NCBI GenBank assembly: GCA_050187175.1 | Contig: JBFWXS010000015.1 | Span: 1-64,000, forward strand | From: Zeimonas sp050187175 | GTDB lineage: Bacteria > Pseudomonadota > Gammaproteobacteria > Burkholderiales > Burkholderiaceae_E | DNA: 64,000 nt | Reading direction: 5' to 3' | Shown here: positions 24,048-32,042 of the stretch, one piece after another | Numbering within the stretch: position 1 is the first letter of the stretch | Layout of the letters: each line of letters starts with the position of its first letter | The notes under the pieces: generated by a model | Database searches by the model: none | What the model saw: the letters and a program-made list of their open reading frames with translations, nothing else | Told to the model about the DNA's origin: nothing | Made by a program: the position numbers and the translations under genes

Positions 24048-25019
24048 ATGCGTTCCACGATTGCCCGCATCCTGACCGCCTGCACGACGGCAGCCGCTGC
24101 CATCGCGCTGGCCACCGCCGGCGCCAGCGCCGCAGCGCAGGAGAAGACCAAGCTGCGCGTCAGCGTGATCCCCATCGTCGACGTGTCGCCGCTGTACGCC
24201 GCCATCAAGCTCGGCTACTTCAAGGCCGAGGGACTCGAAGTCGATCCGTCGCCGGTGGCCGGCGGCGCGGCGGGCATCCCGGGGCTGATGGCCGGCGCCT
24301 ACGATCTGGTGTTCACCAATGTGGTGTCCAGCATCCTGGCGCGGCAGCAGAACCTGAAGGTGAAGCTGGTCGCCCCGGGCTGGTCCGGCGGCGAGCCGAA
24401 CGACGGCGCCGCCGTCGTCGTGCGCAAGGGCGAAGGCCTGAAGCGCGGCGCCGACCTGAACGGCAAGTCGCTGGGCGTCAATACGCGCAACAACATCATC
24501 TGGCTGTACGCGGCCGAATGGTCGGCACGCACCGGCGCGGACGTCTCGAAGATCAACTTCCGCGAGATCCCGTTCCCGCAGATGGTCGACGCTCTCAAGG
24601 GCAAGCAGATCGACGCGGCCTTCATCGTCGAGCCGTTCTACACCGCGGCCCGCAACGAGCCGTCGCTGGAAGTGATCGGGATGCCGTACTACACGGTGCA
24701 TCCGAACATCTCGGTGGCGCAGTACGTGGCCACCGAGGACTTCATCGCCAAGAACCCGGAGACCGTGCGCAAGTTCGCCGCGGCGATCAAGAAAGGCGCG
24801 CAATGGGTCAACGAGCACCGCAAGTCGAATGAGCTGTTCGAGCTGGTCGCCAGCTATACCAAGCTGAACCCCAGCGTCGTGTCGCAGATGCTGATCGGCA
24901 CCGCGCCCTTGACGGTGGACGCGGGCTCGATCGAGCAGACGATGACGGTCATGCGCAAGCACGGGCTGCTGAACACCAGCTTCAGCGCCACCTCGATGAT
25001 GCACGACACGGTTCGCTGA
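24048..25019 (+). CDS. ABC transporter substrate-binding protein, NitT/TauT (SsuA) type
   Basis: A 323-residue periplasmic protein with a cleavable signal peptide (about 1-33, ending ASAAAQ). The mature part begins KLRVSVIPIVDVSPLYAA, followed by LGYFKAEGLEV, the standard SsuA/THI5-like binding-protein start, and later EPFYTAARNEPSLEV. Such receptors capture sulfonates, nitrate, pyrimidine precursors or aromatic acids. It converges on the 3-hydroxyanthranilate dioxygenase and permease/ATPase genes, which run in the opposite direction. The transporter is thus split into two transcription units. GAGGAG precedes the start. Confidence 0.9.
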   Translation: MRSTIARILTACTTAAAAIALATAGASAAAQEKTKLRVSVIPIVDVSPLYAAIKLGYFKAEGLEVDPSPVAGGAAGIPGLMAGAYDLVFTNVVSSILARQQNLKVKLVAPGWSGGEPNDGAAVVVRKGEGLKRGADLNGKSLGVNTRNNIIWLYAAEWSARTGADVSKINFREIPFPQMVDALKGKQIDAAFIVEPFYTAARNEPSLEVIGMPYYTVHPNISVAQYVATEDFIAKNPETVRKFAAAIKKGAQWVNEHRKSNELFELVASYTKLNPSVVSQMLIGTAPLTVDAGSIEQTMTVMRKHGLLNTSFSATSMMHDTVR

Positions 25020-25100
25020 GCTCCGACGGCGCAGGCGTCGAGGACCCTGCATGCGGCCCGCGCGAGGCGCCTGCGCCGGGCGCCGGCGCCGCACGTGGGA

Positions 25101-25610
25101 TCAGGGCGCCGGCATCACCTCGCCGCAGGCCTTGCAGGTGCGGAACGCCTCGCTGTCGAAGAAGCGCTTGTAGGCCTGCGACACCGGATCGTTGCGATAG
25201 TCATCGACGACGAAGGCTTCCTCATGCAGGAAGCCGTCGCACTTCGGGCAGTACCAGTGGAAGCGGTCGATCTCGCCGGGCCGCCGCTTGCGTTCGGCGA
25301 TCAGCGCGAACGCGTCGGGCGGAAAGCGCGGCGAATGCGGTATGCCGGCAGGCGTGTAGATGATCGAGCCTTCCGGGACCACCGCCACCTCTTCCTTGCC
25401 GTCGGGCGTGCGGTAGTGCAGATGCATCACGCCCTTGATCTGATACATCGTCTCGTCGCTGGGATTGATGTGGAACTCGCTGCGGTACTCGCGGCCGCGC
25501 GCGACGAACACCAGCGACTCCGGCTGCTGCCACAGCACCTCGACGCGCCGGCCGCTGTCGGCCAGCCCGCGGGCCGTATCGAGCAGGCTCACGATCGGCA
25601 TCTTGTCCAT
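25101..25610 (-). CDS. nbaC: 3-Hydroxyanthranilate 3,4-dioxygenase
   Basis: A 169-residue cupin non-heme Fe(II) dioxygenase. It opens 3-hydroxyanthranilate to 2-amino-3-carboxymuconate 6-semialdehyde. The iron ligands are visible in EFHINPSDETMYQ (His, Glu) and AGIPHSP (His). The C-terminal rubredoxin-like site has both pairs, YCPKC and CKAC, as in bacterial enzymes. The start at 25610 follows GGAGCG. It is the last gene of the operon ATPase-permease-permease-dioxygenase. An ACMSD-like decarboxylase is encoded divergently at 28222, so the tandem HAO/ACMSD reactions are likely. The symbol is by family; tryptophan versus nitrobenzoate origin is unknown. Confidence 0.9.
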   Translation of the reverse strand: MDKMPIVSLLDTARGLADSGRRVEVLWQQPESLVFVARGREYRSEFHINPSDETMYQIKGVMHLHYRTPDGKEEVAVVPEGSIIYTPAGIPHSPRFPPDAFALIAERKRRPGEIDRFHWYCPKCDGFLHEEAFVVDDYRNDPVSQAYKRFFDSEAFRTCKACGEVMPAP

Positions 25611-25620
25611 GGTTCGCTCC

Positions 25621-26445
25621 TCAATTCGCATCGCCGCTGTACCACGGCAGCACGCGGCGTTCGACCGCGATGAACACGGCGTTCAGCAGATAGCCGGTCA
25701 GTGCGATCAGCAGCACGCCGGCATACATGTCGGCGGCCCGCATCGCGTACTGCATGCTCACCAGGTAGTAGCCGATGCCGGCCGAGCCGGCGATCATCTC
25801 GGCCACGATGGTCACGATCAGCGCCAGCGCCAGGCTGACGCGCAGGCCGGCGAACACGTACGGCAGGCTGGCCGGCAGCACGATCTGCTGCAGCGTGCGG
25901 CGGCGGCCGACGCGGAAGGTGCGTGCCACGGCGAGCAGCGTCGGATCGACGGCGCGTACGCCCTGCAGCGTGTTGATCAGCACTGGGAACAGCGTGGCGA
26001 ACGCGACCAGGAAGATCTTCAGCGCATCGTCGATGCCCAGCAGCAGGATCAGCGGCGGCACGATCGCCGGCACCGGAATCGGCCGCAGCAGCTCCACCGA
26101 CGGCTCCAGCGCGGCATGCGCGAGCCGGCTGCGCGCCATGGCCATGCCGAGCAGCACGCCCACTACCCCGCCGATCAGATAGCCGATCAGCATCCGCAGC
26201 AGGCTGGAGCCGTAGGCCTGCGCCAGCTCGCCGGCCATCAGCCCGCGGCCGAGTGCGATCACCACCGTCGACAGCGGCGGCCAATTGGCGCTGTCGGTCC
26301 AGTAGCGCGCCGAGACTTCCCACAACCCGAGCAGCGTCAGCAGCAGCATCAGGCCGCCGCCGCGTTCGAGCGCGCTGCGCGCCCGCCGCGCCGCGCGATT
26401 CGCGGGCGACGCGTCGTCGGCGGGCAGCGAGGCGGCGGTCTGCAC
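25621..26445 (-). CDS. ABC transporter permease, NitT/TauT type (second copy)
   Basis: 274 residues with six predicted membrane helices in a BPD_transp_1 fold. The EAA-type cytoplasmic loop is near residue 195-215 (AVARTFRVGRRRTLQQIVLP). It starts at a GTG preceded by GGGAGG. Its N-terminus is about 30 residues longer than that of the other permease, and charged (RRARSALERGG). It lies 10 bp upstream of the dioxygenase start and 12 bp after the sister permease, so the importer probably has a permease heterodimer. Confidence 0.9.
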   Translation of the reverse strand: MQTAASLPADDASPANRAARRARSALERGGGLMLLLTLLGLWEVSARYWTDSANWPPLSTVVIALGRGLMAGELAQAYGSSLLRMLIGYLIGGVVGVLLGMAMARSRLAHAALEPSVELLRPIPVPAIVPPLILLLGIDDALKIFLVAFATLFPVLINTLQGVRAVDPTLLAVARTFRVGRRRTLQQIVLPASLPYVFAGLRVSLALALIVTIVAEMIAGSAGIGYYLVSMQYAMRAADMYAGVLLIALTGYLLNAVFIAVERRVLPWYSGDAN

Positions 26446-26457
26446 GGCAGCCTCCCT

Positions 26458-27243
26458 TCAGCGGGCCTCGGCCGGCGCGTGCGCCCAGCCGATGACGCGC
26501 TGCTCGATCGCGACGAACAATGCATTCAGGCCGTAACCCAGCACGGCGAGAATGACCACCCACGCGTACATGTCCTGCACCCGGAACGTTCGCTGCATGT
26601 CGATGACCAGGAAGCCCAGGCCGCCGGTGCCGGCCAGCATCTCGGCGATGACGACGACGATCAGCGCCAGTCCGAGCGCCACGCGCATGCCGGTGAGGAT
26701 CAGCGGCGCGGCGGCCGGCAGCACCACGCGCCGGATCAGCCGCCAGCCGCGCAGGCCGAAGGTGCGACCGGTATTGATCAGCACCGGGTCGACGCCGCGC
26801 ACGCCCTGCACGGTATTGATCAGCACCGGAAAGAACGCAGCGAGCCAGACGATGACGATCTTCATCGTGTCGCCGATGCCCAGGAACAGCATCAGCGGCG
26901 GCAGCAGCGCGACCTTCGGCATCGGCCGCAGCATCTCCAGCAGCGGCTCCAGCAGCTTGTACAGCAGCCGCGAACGGCCGGTCAGCACACCCACCACCAC
27001 GCCCGACAGCGAAGCCAGCGCATAGGCGACGAACAGCAGATACAGCGTGGTGCCGAGCGGCCGGACGAACTCGCCGCTGGCGATGATTCCGGCGATGCGC
27101 GCCCCGACCTGGCTCGGCGGCGGCACCAGCGCGGTATTCACCGCGCCGATCGAGCCGGCCCATTCGAGCGCGGCCAGCGCCACGGCGATCAGCAGCACGC
27201 CGATCCAGGCGCCATAAGGCCGGGGACGCCAGCTAGCGATCAT
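26458..27243 (-). CDS. ABC transporter permease, NitT/TauT type (first copy)
   Basis: 261 residues with six predicted helices and the EAA loop around NTGRTFGLRGWRLIRRVVLP. The ATG at 27243 lies inside the ATPase 3' end, an 11-base overlap. Together with the second permease it would form the membrane channel. Both are closely similar in layout, suggesting an old duplication. SsuC-type permeases usually act as homodimers, so two adjacent genes are noteworthy. Confidence 0.9.
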   Translation of the reverse strand: MIASWRPRPYGAWIGVLLIAVALAALEWAGSIGAVNTALVPPPSQVGARIAGIIASGEFVRPLGTTLYLLFVAYALASLSGVVVGVLTGRSRLLYKLLEPLLEMLRPMPKVALLPPLMLFLGIGDTMKIVIVWLAAFFPVLINTVQGVRGVDPVLINTGRTFGLRGWRLIRRVVLPAAAPLILTGMRVALGLALIVVVIAEMLAGTGGLGFLVIDMQRTFRVQDMYAWVVILAVLGYGLNALFVAIEQRVIGWAHAPAEAR

Positions 27244-28057
27244 GCGCGACTCCGCTGAGCAGCCGTTCGAGCAGATAGTGGCGCAGCTCCAGGAAACGCG
27301 GCTGCTCGGGCGTGGTGATCCGGTCGCGCGGGCGCGGCAGTCCGGTCACTACTACTTCGTCGATGCGCGACGGCCGGGCGCTGAGCACCGCGATACGGTC
27401 CGACAGGAACACGGCTTCGTCGACGTCGTGCGTGACCAGCACCGCCGTGAAGCGCTGCTGCTCCCACAGCCGCAGCATCAAGCGATGCAGCTCGAGCCGC
27501 GTCAATGCATCCACCGAGCTGAACGGTTCGTCCAGCAGCAGAACGCGAGGCTGCGCGGCCAGCGCGCGGGCGATCGCCACGCGCTGCTGCATGCCGCCGG
27601 ACAGCTCGCGCGGATAGCGCTGAGCGGCATCGGCGAGGCCGACCAGCTCGAGATAGTGCTCGCAGTAGCGGCGCCGCTCGGCGGTCGACAGATCGGCGCG
27701 GTCCTCGACCGCGAACGCCACATTGTCGATCACGCGGCGCCACGGCAGCAGCGATTTCGTGTACTGCTGGAACAGATAGACGAGGCCCGCCGGCGGCCCG
27801 TCGACCGCGCGCGCGCCGACTTCGACGCGGCCCGAACTGGCCGGCAGCAGGCCTGCGACGATCTGCAGAAAGGTCGACTTCCCGCAGCCGGAAGGGCCGA
27901 CCACGGCCAGGAATTCACCGGCCGACACCGACAGGCTGATGTCCTGCAGCGCGACCACGCCGGCGCCGTCGGCCGGGCCATAGATCTTGCGCAGCTGCCG
28001 CAGCTGCAGGGCTTCGCCGCCGGGCGCCTGATTCGACTCGAACTGCGTGGCTGACAT
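27233..28057 (-). CDS. ABC transporter ATP-binding protein, NitT/TauT type
   Basis: A 274-residue nucleotide-binding subunit. Walker A GPSGCGKST, Q-loop in YLFQQYTKSLLPWR, signature LSGGMQQR and Walker B VLLLDEPFSSVD are followed by the switch His in VTHDVDEA. It drives import by the two permeases downstream. The ATG at 28057 is used; a GTG at 28063 is possible. It is the first gene of the minus-strand operon and is divergent from the ACMSD-like gene, sharing a regulated promoter region with it. Confidence 0.94.
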   Translation of the reverse strand: MSATQFESNQAPGGEALQLRQLRKIYGPADGAGVVALQDISLSVSAGEFLAVVGPSGCGKSTFLQIVAGLLPASSGRVEVGARAVDGPPAGLVYLFQQYTKSLLPWRRVIDNVAFAVEDRADLSTAERRRYCEHYLELVGLADAAQRYPRELSGGMQQRVAIARALAAQPRVLLLDEPFSSVDALTRLELHRLMLRLWEQQRFTAVLVTHDVDEAVFLSDRIAVLSARPSRIDEVVVTGLPRPRDRITTPEQPRFLELRHYLLERLLSGVAHDR

Positions 28058-28133
28058 GGTCACGTCCGTCGCGCCCCGGGCCGAGTGCCCCCGGGAATGG
28101 CTGCCGCGGCCGCGGCTCGCCGGCCGTGGCTCA

Positions 28134-28178
28134 CGATCGATTTTATCTATCTCAACGATACGAAGGCAACGTATCGTT
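28134..28178. promoter_or_regulatory. Divergent regulatory region: ATCGATTT motif plus 8-bp inverted repeat
   Basis: CGATCGATTTT (28134-28144) is identical to 22326-22336. Next to it AACGATAC (28154-28161) and GTATCGTT (28171-28178) form a perfect 8-bp inverted repeat with a 9-base spacer. Both sit between the ABC ATPase and the ACMSD-like gene and could control both directions. Confidence 0.55.
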
Positions 28179-28221
28179 TATTCTATGGGCTCATCCTTGA
28201 CTCGCATCGCATCGAGACATC

Positions 28222-29271
28222 TTGCACCCGCCTTCTTCCGCTCAGCCGCAGGCCGGGCACTCGGCATCCTGCGCGTGCGCGCACGGCGCGCCCATCGACG
28301 TCCATGCGCATTGGTATCCGCAGGCCTGGCTGGACCTGGTGGCGCGGCACGGCCCCGAGCACGGCGTCGAGTGGCGCGAGCTGCCTGGCCAGGGACCGCA
28401 GTTCCGCGTCGGCCCGCTGATGACCGGCCCGGCCGGCCCGCGCTTCGTGGATCTGGACGCTCGGCTGCAGGCCATGGACGAACAGGGCGTCGCGGTGCAC
28501 GCACTGTCGCTGTCGCAGCCCATGCTGTACTGGGCCGGCCGTGAACTGGGGCAGCGGCTGACCTGTGTCTTCAATGATCAGCTTGCGGCCGCGCATGAGG
28601 CGCATCCGCAGCGGCTGATCGGACTGGCGACATTGCCCATGCAGGCACCGGACCTGGCGCTGCGCGAAGTGCAGCGCGCGGCCGCGCTGCCCGGCGTGCG
28701 CGGCTTCTACATGGCCACGCGCGTGCTCGACCTGGAGCTGTCCGATCCCGGCTTCTTTCCGGTCTATGAAGCGATCGAAGATCTGGGCCTGCCGATCTTC
28801 CTGCACCCGGTGTTCGTGATCGATCCGGACCGGCTGGCCGCGCACTACCTGACCAATCTGCTGGGCAATCCGTTCGAGAGCGCGATCGCGGCCGCGCATC
28901 TGATCTTCGGCGGCGTGCTCTACCGCTTCCCGCGGCTCGACATCGTGCTGCCGCATGCCGGCGGCGCCTTCCCGTGGCTGGCCGGCCGGCTGCATCGCGG
29001 CTGGGAGAAGCGCGCCGACCTGCGCCATATCGAGCAAGGCCCGCTCGCCTATCTGCGCCGCTTCTATTACGACACGATCGGCTATTCGGATGCGGTGGTC
29101 GATCACCTGGTCCGCCACATAGGCACGGATCGCATCCTGATGGGCAGCGACTACTGCTTCCCCATCGCCTGCGAACAGCCGGTCGGCGATGTGGTGGGCA
29201 ATCCGTTTCTCGGCGACGAGGACCGGCAGGCGATCCTGGAAGGCAACGCGCGGCGGCTGCTGCGCCTGTGA
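28222..29271 (+). CDS. Amidohydrolase family protein, ACMSD-like decarboxylase
   Basis: A 349-residue TIM-barrel metal enzyme of the amidohydrolase-2 family. Zinc ligands are visible as DVHAHW near residue 28, the His in FLHPVF, the His in LPHAGGAF and the Asp in LMGSDYCFP. These match 2-amino-3-carboxymuconate 6-semialdehyde decarboxylase and related hydro-lyases/decarboxylases. The only start that keeps the DVHAHW motif is TTG at 28222, with a weak upstream GAGA. It is divergent from the ABC/dioxygenase operon, so it would decarboxylate the dioxygenase product. Other substrates cannot be excluded. Confidence 0.85.
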   Translation: MHPPSSAQPQAGHSASCACAHGAPIDVHAHWYPQAWLDLVARHGPEHGVEWRELPGQGPQFRVGPLMTGPAGPRFVDLDARLQAMDEQGVAVHALSLSQPMLYWAGRELGQRLTCVFNDQLAAAHEAHPQRLIGLATLPMQAPDLALREVQRAAALPGVRGFYMATRVLDLELSDPGFFPVYEAIEDLGLPIFLHPVFVIDPDRLAAHYLTNLLGNPFESAIAAAHLIFGGVLYRFPRLDIVLPHAGGAFPWLAGRLHRGWEKRADLRHIEQGPLAYLRRFYYDTIGYSDAVVDHLVRHIGTDRILMGSDYCFPIACEQPVGDVVGNPFLGDEDRQAILEGNARRLLRL

Positions 29272-29302
29272 GGCGCCAAGGCAACGCGCCACTGCGGAAG
29301 CA

Positions 29303-29950
29303 CTACCGGATACCGGCGGCCTCGCGCAGCGAATCGAGCGTCCAGCCGCGGCCGAGCAGCAGCATGCGCGTATTCAACTGATCGAATACCTGCGGCGCCA
29401 CCTCGCGGCCCAGGTAGTGCGGCACCTTGTCCTCGAGCCGCAGATAGCCGTGCTCATGGCGCCTCGCCAGCGATCGCCACAGCGCGTGCGCACCGGGCGA
29501 CTGCCGCGCGCCGCTGAGCAGGCACAGGCCGGACTCGAGCATCCAGCCGTACACTGTCGAGGCCAGCCCGCGCCGCTGATACGCATCGTCGAACTTCGCA
29601 TGCGGCGAGCGCAGGCAGCGATCGGCGCGGCGGCCGACTTCCACGAGCCGGTTGAAGACGACGTAGCCGGCCAGCCGCCGCTGCACCGCGTCCTCGACGT
29701 AGAAGAAGAACTCGCCGTCGGCTTCGCGATAGTGGACGACGAACGGCGAGCCGTCGATGCGCCGCCAGGCCAGCCCGTGCAGACGGTCGCCGCGCGTGCG
29801 CAAGCGCCGGTACAGGCCGTCCAGTTCGTCGGACAGCCGTTCGCTCGGCGGCTCGCCGACGTCGATCCGCAGTTCCAGATTCAGTTCGCGGGCACGGCGC
29901 CAGCGGCCGGCAGCCGCCGGCCATGCGCCATGGATTGCTGCGTGCATCAC
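29303..29950 (-). CDS. GNAT-type acetyltransferase-like protein
   Basis: 215 residues. The part about 60-150 reads like a GNAT fold, with a beta strand (FFFYVEDAVQRRLAGYVVFN) and a likely acetyl-CoA loop YQRRGLASTVYGWMLESG. The last 60 residues (WRSLARRHEHGYLRLEDK) have no clear domain. Substrate unknown. It converges with the ACMSD-like gene across 31 bp. Confidence 0.55.
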   Translation of the reverse strand: MMHAAIHGAWPAAAGRWRRARELNLELRIDVGEPPSERLSDELDGLYRRLRTRGDRLHGLAWRRIDGSPFVVHYREADGEFFFYVEDAVQRRLAGYVVFNRLVEVGRRADRCLRSPHAKFDDAYQRRGLASTVYGWMLESGLCLLSGARQSPGAHALWRSLARRHEHGYLRLEDKVPHYLGREVAPQVFDQLNTRMLLLGRGWTLDSLREAAGIR

Positions 29951-30263
29951 GCACTCCAGTCGATCGTGGCCGCCGCCGTCGGCGCGGCCGCTACTGCGCT
30001 GGGCGGGTGCCCGGCGATCGATGGTTTGCGCTGATGTGGGAGAAGAGGGAGATCGCCGGGCTCAGGAATCTGCGGCCGGCGGGCGCGGCGCGCGCGGCGC
30101 CGGCGCGATACCGATCGGCGCGACGGCGCGCATGCCGGCCGAAGCGGCAGCGTGCGGGTCCTGCGAGCGGTACGAAGAGACGAGGGTCGACATGGCCCGA
30201 GTATAGCCGGTACCGCGGCAATACCGGCTTCAGCGCAATATCGCCTTCAGCGCAATATCGGCT
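29951..30263. other. Intergenic region with 17-bp tandem repeats
   Basis: 313 bp between two minus-strand genes. Apart from the tandem repeat at its right end there is nothing I can support as a gene; short ORFs here lack similarity. Confidence 0.6.
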
Positions 30264-30270
30264 TCAGCGC
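30228..30270. repeat. 17-bp tandem repeat, about 2.5 copies
   Basis: CTTCAGCGCAATATCGC (30228-30244), CTTCAGCGCAATATCGG (30245-30261) and a partial third copy CTTCAGCGC (30262-30270) that runs over the stop codon of the TRIC-family gene. Confidence 0.85.
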
Positions 30271-30917
30271 TCGCGATCGGCGCTTCGATCGGCGCGCTGC
30301 CAGCGCCGATCGAAGCGCGGCAGATGCCAGTGATAGCGCAGGGCCAGATAGCGCAATGCGAAGCAGGCGAGCACGGCAAACCAGCTGCGCCAGCCTTCGG
30401 CCCACTGCAGGCGCGCGCCGACCGTCTCGATGACGGCAGCCAGCAGCGCGGCCGATGCGTAGATCTCGCGCCGCAGGATCACCGGCACCCGATTGAGCAG
30501 CACGTCGCGCAGCACGCCGCCGCCTATGGCCGTCATCGTACCCAGCAGGATCGCCACCTCGGCGTTCTGGCCGTAGATCATTGCTTTCTGCGCGCCCGCG
30601 ACAGCGAACAGGCCGATGCCAATGGAGTCGAACAGCAGCACCGGCTGCGCCATGCGCTCGACCAGCCTGTGCGCGCTCATCGTGATCAGCGCAGCGAATA
30701 CCGCCAGCGCCAGATAGCGCCAGTCCGACAGGCCCACCGGCGGCACGGCGCCGAGGCACAGATCGCGCAGTACGCCGCCGCCGCAGGCTACCGTGAAGGC
30801 CAGGGCGACGATGCCGAATCCGTCGAGGCCGCGGTCGCGCGCAGCCACTGCTCCGCTGACGGCGAAGGCGAAGACCCCGGCGAGGTCGAGCAGCGTGAAC
30901 AGGGCAGGAATCGGCAT
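30264..30917 (-). CDS. TRIC-family (UPF0126/YicG-like) membrane channel protein
   Basis: 217 residues with about seven hydrophobic helices. It has the doubled pattern of the family: GFGIVALAFTVACGGGVLRD in the first half and a second GGGVLRDVLL in the second. Bacterial TRIC homologues are trimeric potassium or monovalent-cation channels. The start MPIPALF at 30917 is preferred over the upstream in-frame extension. The C-terminus is Arg-rich (RFDRRWQRADRSADRER), which is common after the last helix. Confidence 0.9.
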   Translation of the reverse strand: MPIPALFTLLDLAGVFAFAVSGAVAARDRGLDGFGIVALAFTVACGGGVLRDLCLGAVPPVGLSDWRYLALAVFAALITMSAHRLVERMAQPVLLFDSIGIGLFAVAGAQKAMIYGQNAEVAILLGTMTAIGGGVLRDVLLNRVPVILRREIYASAALLAAVIETVGARLQWAEGWRSWFAVLACFALRYLALRYHWHLPRFDRRWQRADRSADRER

Positions 30918-30981
30918 GGATCGCTCGTGCGGCGTGGACCGCACGCATTATCCGCGACTGGATGGCGGGCCGGCCCGCTGC

Positions 30982-32031
30982 TCAGACCCTCCGCGCGAAC
31001 TCGGCCAGGCCGGCATCCTGCGCAAGAAACGCCTCGCCTACGACGCGATGCCAGTACTGCTCCGAGCCGTGAACGATCCGCCATTCATGCAGGCGCCGGG
31101 TGAACAGCTGCAGATCGTATTCCTCGGTCACTCCGATCGCCCCGTGCACCGCGTGCGCGATCGCCGCTACTTGCGGGGCGGCTTCGCTGGCACGCGCCTT
31201 GGCCACCGCCGCCGCCAGCAGCGCGGGCGCGGGCTTGGCCCCTGGCGCCACGCCCGGCGCGGCCTCGTCGCCGAATGCGGCTTCGGCCGCCACATTCGCC
31301 GCGACCACCAGCTCGGCCATCACCGCCAGCTGATGCTGGACGGCCTGGAACTTGCCGATCGGCCGGCCGAACTGCTCGCGGTCATTGCAATAGTCCAGGC
31401 TCATCTGCAGCACACGCGACATCGCACCCGCGATCAGCGCCGCATGCAGCGCCGCGCCGAGCGGCGCCAGGACCGCGCCGTCGCCCGGCGCCATGGATCC
31501 GGCCGCAGCCGCAGCCGCAGCCGCAGCCGCAGCACCAGCACCGGCCCCGCCCCCGATCCGGTCGGCCGGCCAGACGAAGCTCGCGGCCAGCGAACCGTGG
31601 ACACCGCTCGGCTCGACCCGCGCCCCGTCGACGGGCAGCAGCCGCAGCCCCGCTCCGTCCGCGGCAAGCACCTGGTCGGCGACGCGGCCGAGCGGCACCT
31701 GCGGGCAGCGCAGGCCGCCGTCCGGCTCGCGCAGCAGCAGCGGCGCGAGCGTCACGCGGCCGCTCGCCGCGCGTCCCACCAGCGCGCGAGCGACGATGGT
31801 CTGCGCCGCCGGCAAGGGCAGCGCGTGCCGGCCGAACTCGCAGACGATTGGAAACAGCTCGGACAACGGCAGGCCGGCTCCGCCCGACGCCTCGTCGAGC
31901 AGCAGATCGAGAAAGCCCGATGCTTCGAGTTCCGCCCACAGCGGCGCCGGATCGGCGCCCTGTTCGATGGCCCGCACCAATGCCGGTGTGCAGCGCTCCT
32001 GCAACAGCTTGGCGATCGCCTGTTCTATCAT
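30982..32031 (-). CDS. Acyl-CoA dehydrogenase, small/non-canonical subunit
   Basis: A 349-residue acyl-CoA dehydrogenase fold, shorter than usual (about 380). The second half keeps NDREQFGRPIGKFQAVQHQLA, but the first half lacks the usual substrate-strand TEP motif. A poly-Ala/Gly tract (about 165-178) is encoded by a GCCGCA repeat. Its partner gene lies 11 bp upstream in the operon and is canonical. Such paired genes often encode an alpha2-beta2 enzyme in which only one subunit holds the complete active site. Substrate unknown. Confidence 0.85.
   Translation of the reverse strand: MIEQAIAKLLQERCTPALVRAIEQGADPAPLWAELEASGFLDLLLDEASGGAGLPLSELFPIVCEFGRHALPLPAAQTIVARALVGRAASGRVTLAPLLLREPDGGLRCPQVPLGRVADQVLAADGAGLRLLPVDGARVEPSGVHGSLAASFVWPADRIGGGAGAGAAAAAAAAAAAGSMAPGDGAVLAPLGAALHAALIAGAMSRVLQMSLDYCNDREQFGRPIGKFQAVQHQLAVMAELVVAANVAAEAAFGDEAAPGVAPGAKPAPALLAAAVAKARASEAAPQVAAIAHAVHGAIGVTEEYDLQLFTRRLHEWRIVHGSEQYWHRVVGEAFLAQDAGLAEFARRV
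31502..31531. repeat. GCCGCA hexanucleotide repeat (5 copies) in the acyl-CoA dehydrogenase gene
   Basis: Five perfect GCCGCA units, encoding alternating-codon alanines on the minus strand. Changes in copy number would keep the reading frame. Confidence 0.85.
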
Positions 32032-32042
32032 CGTTTCGCTCC

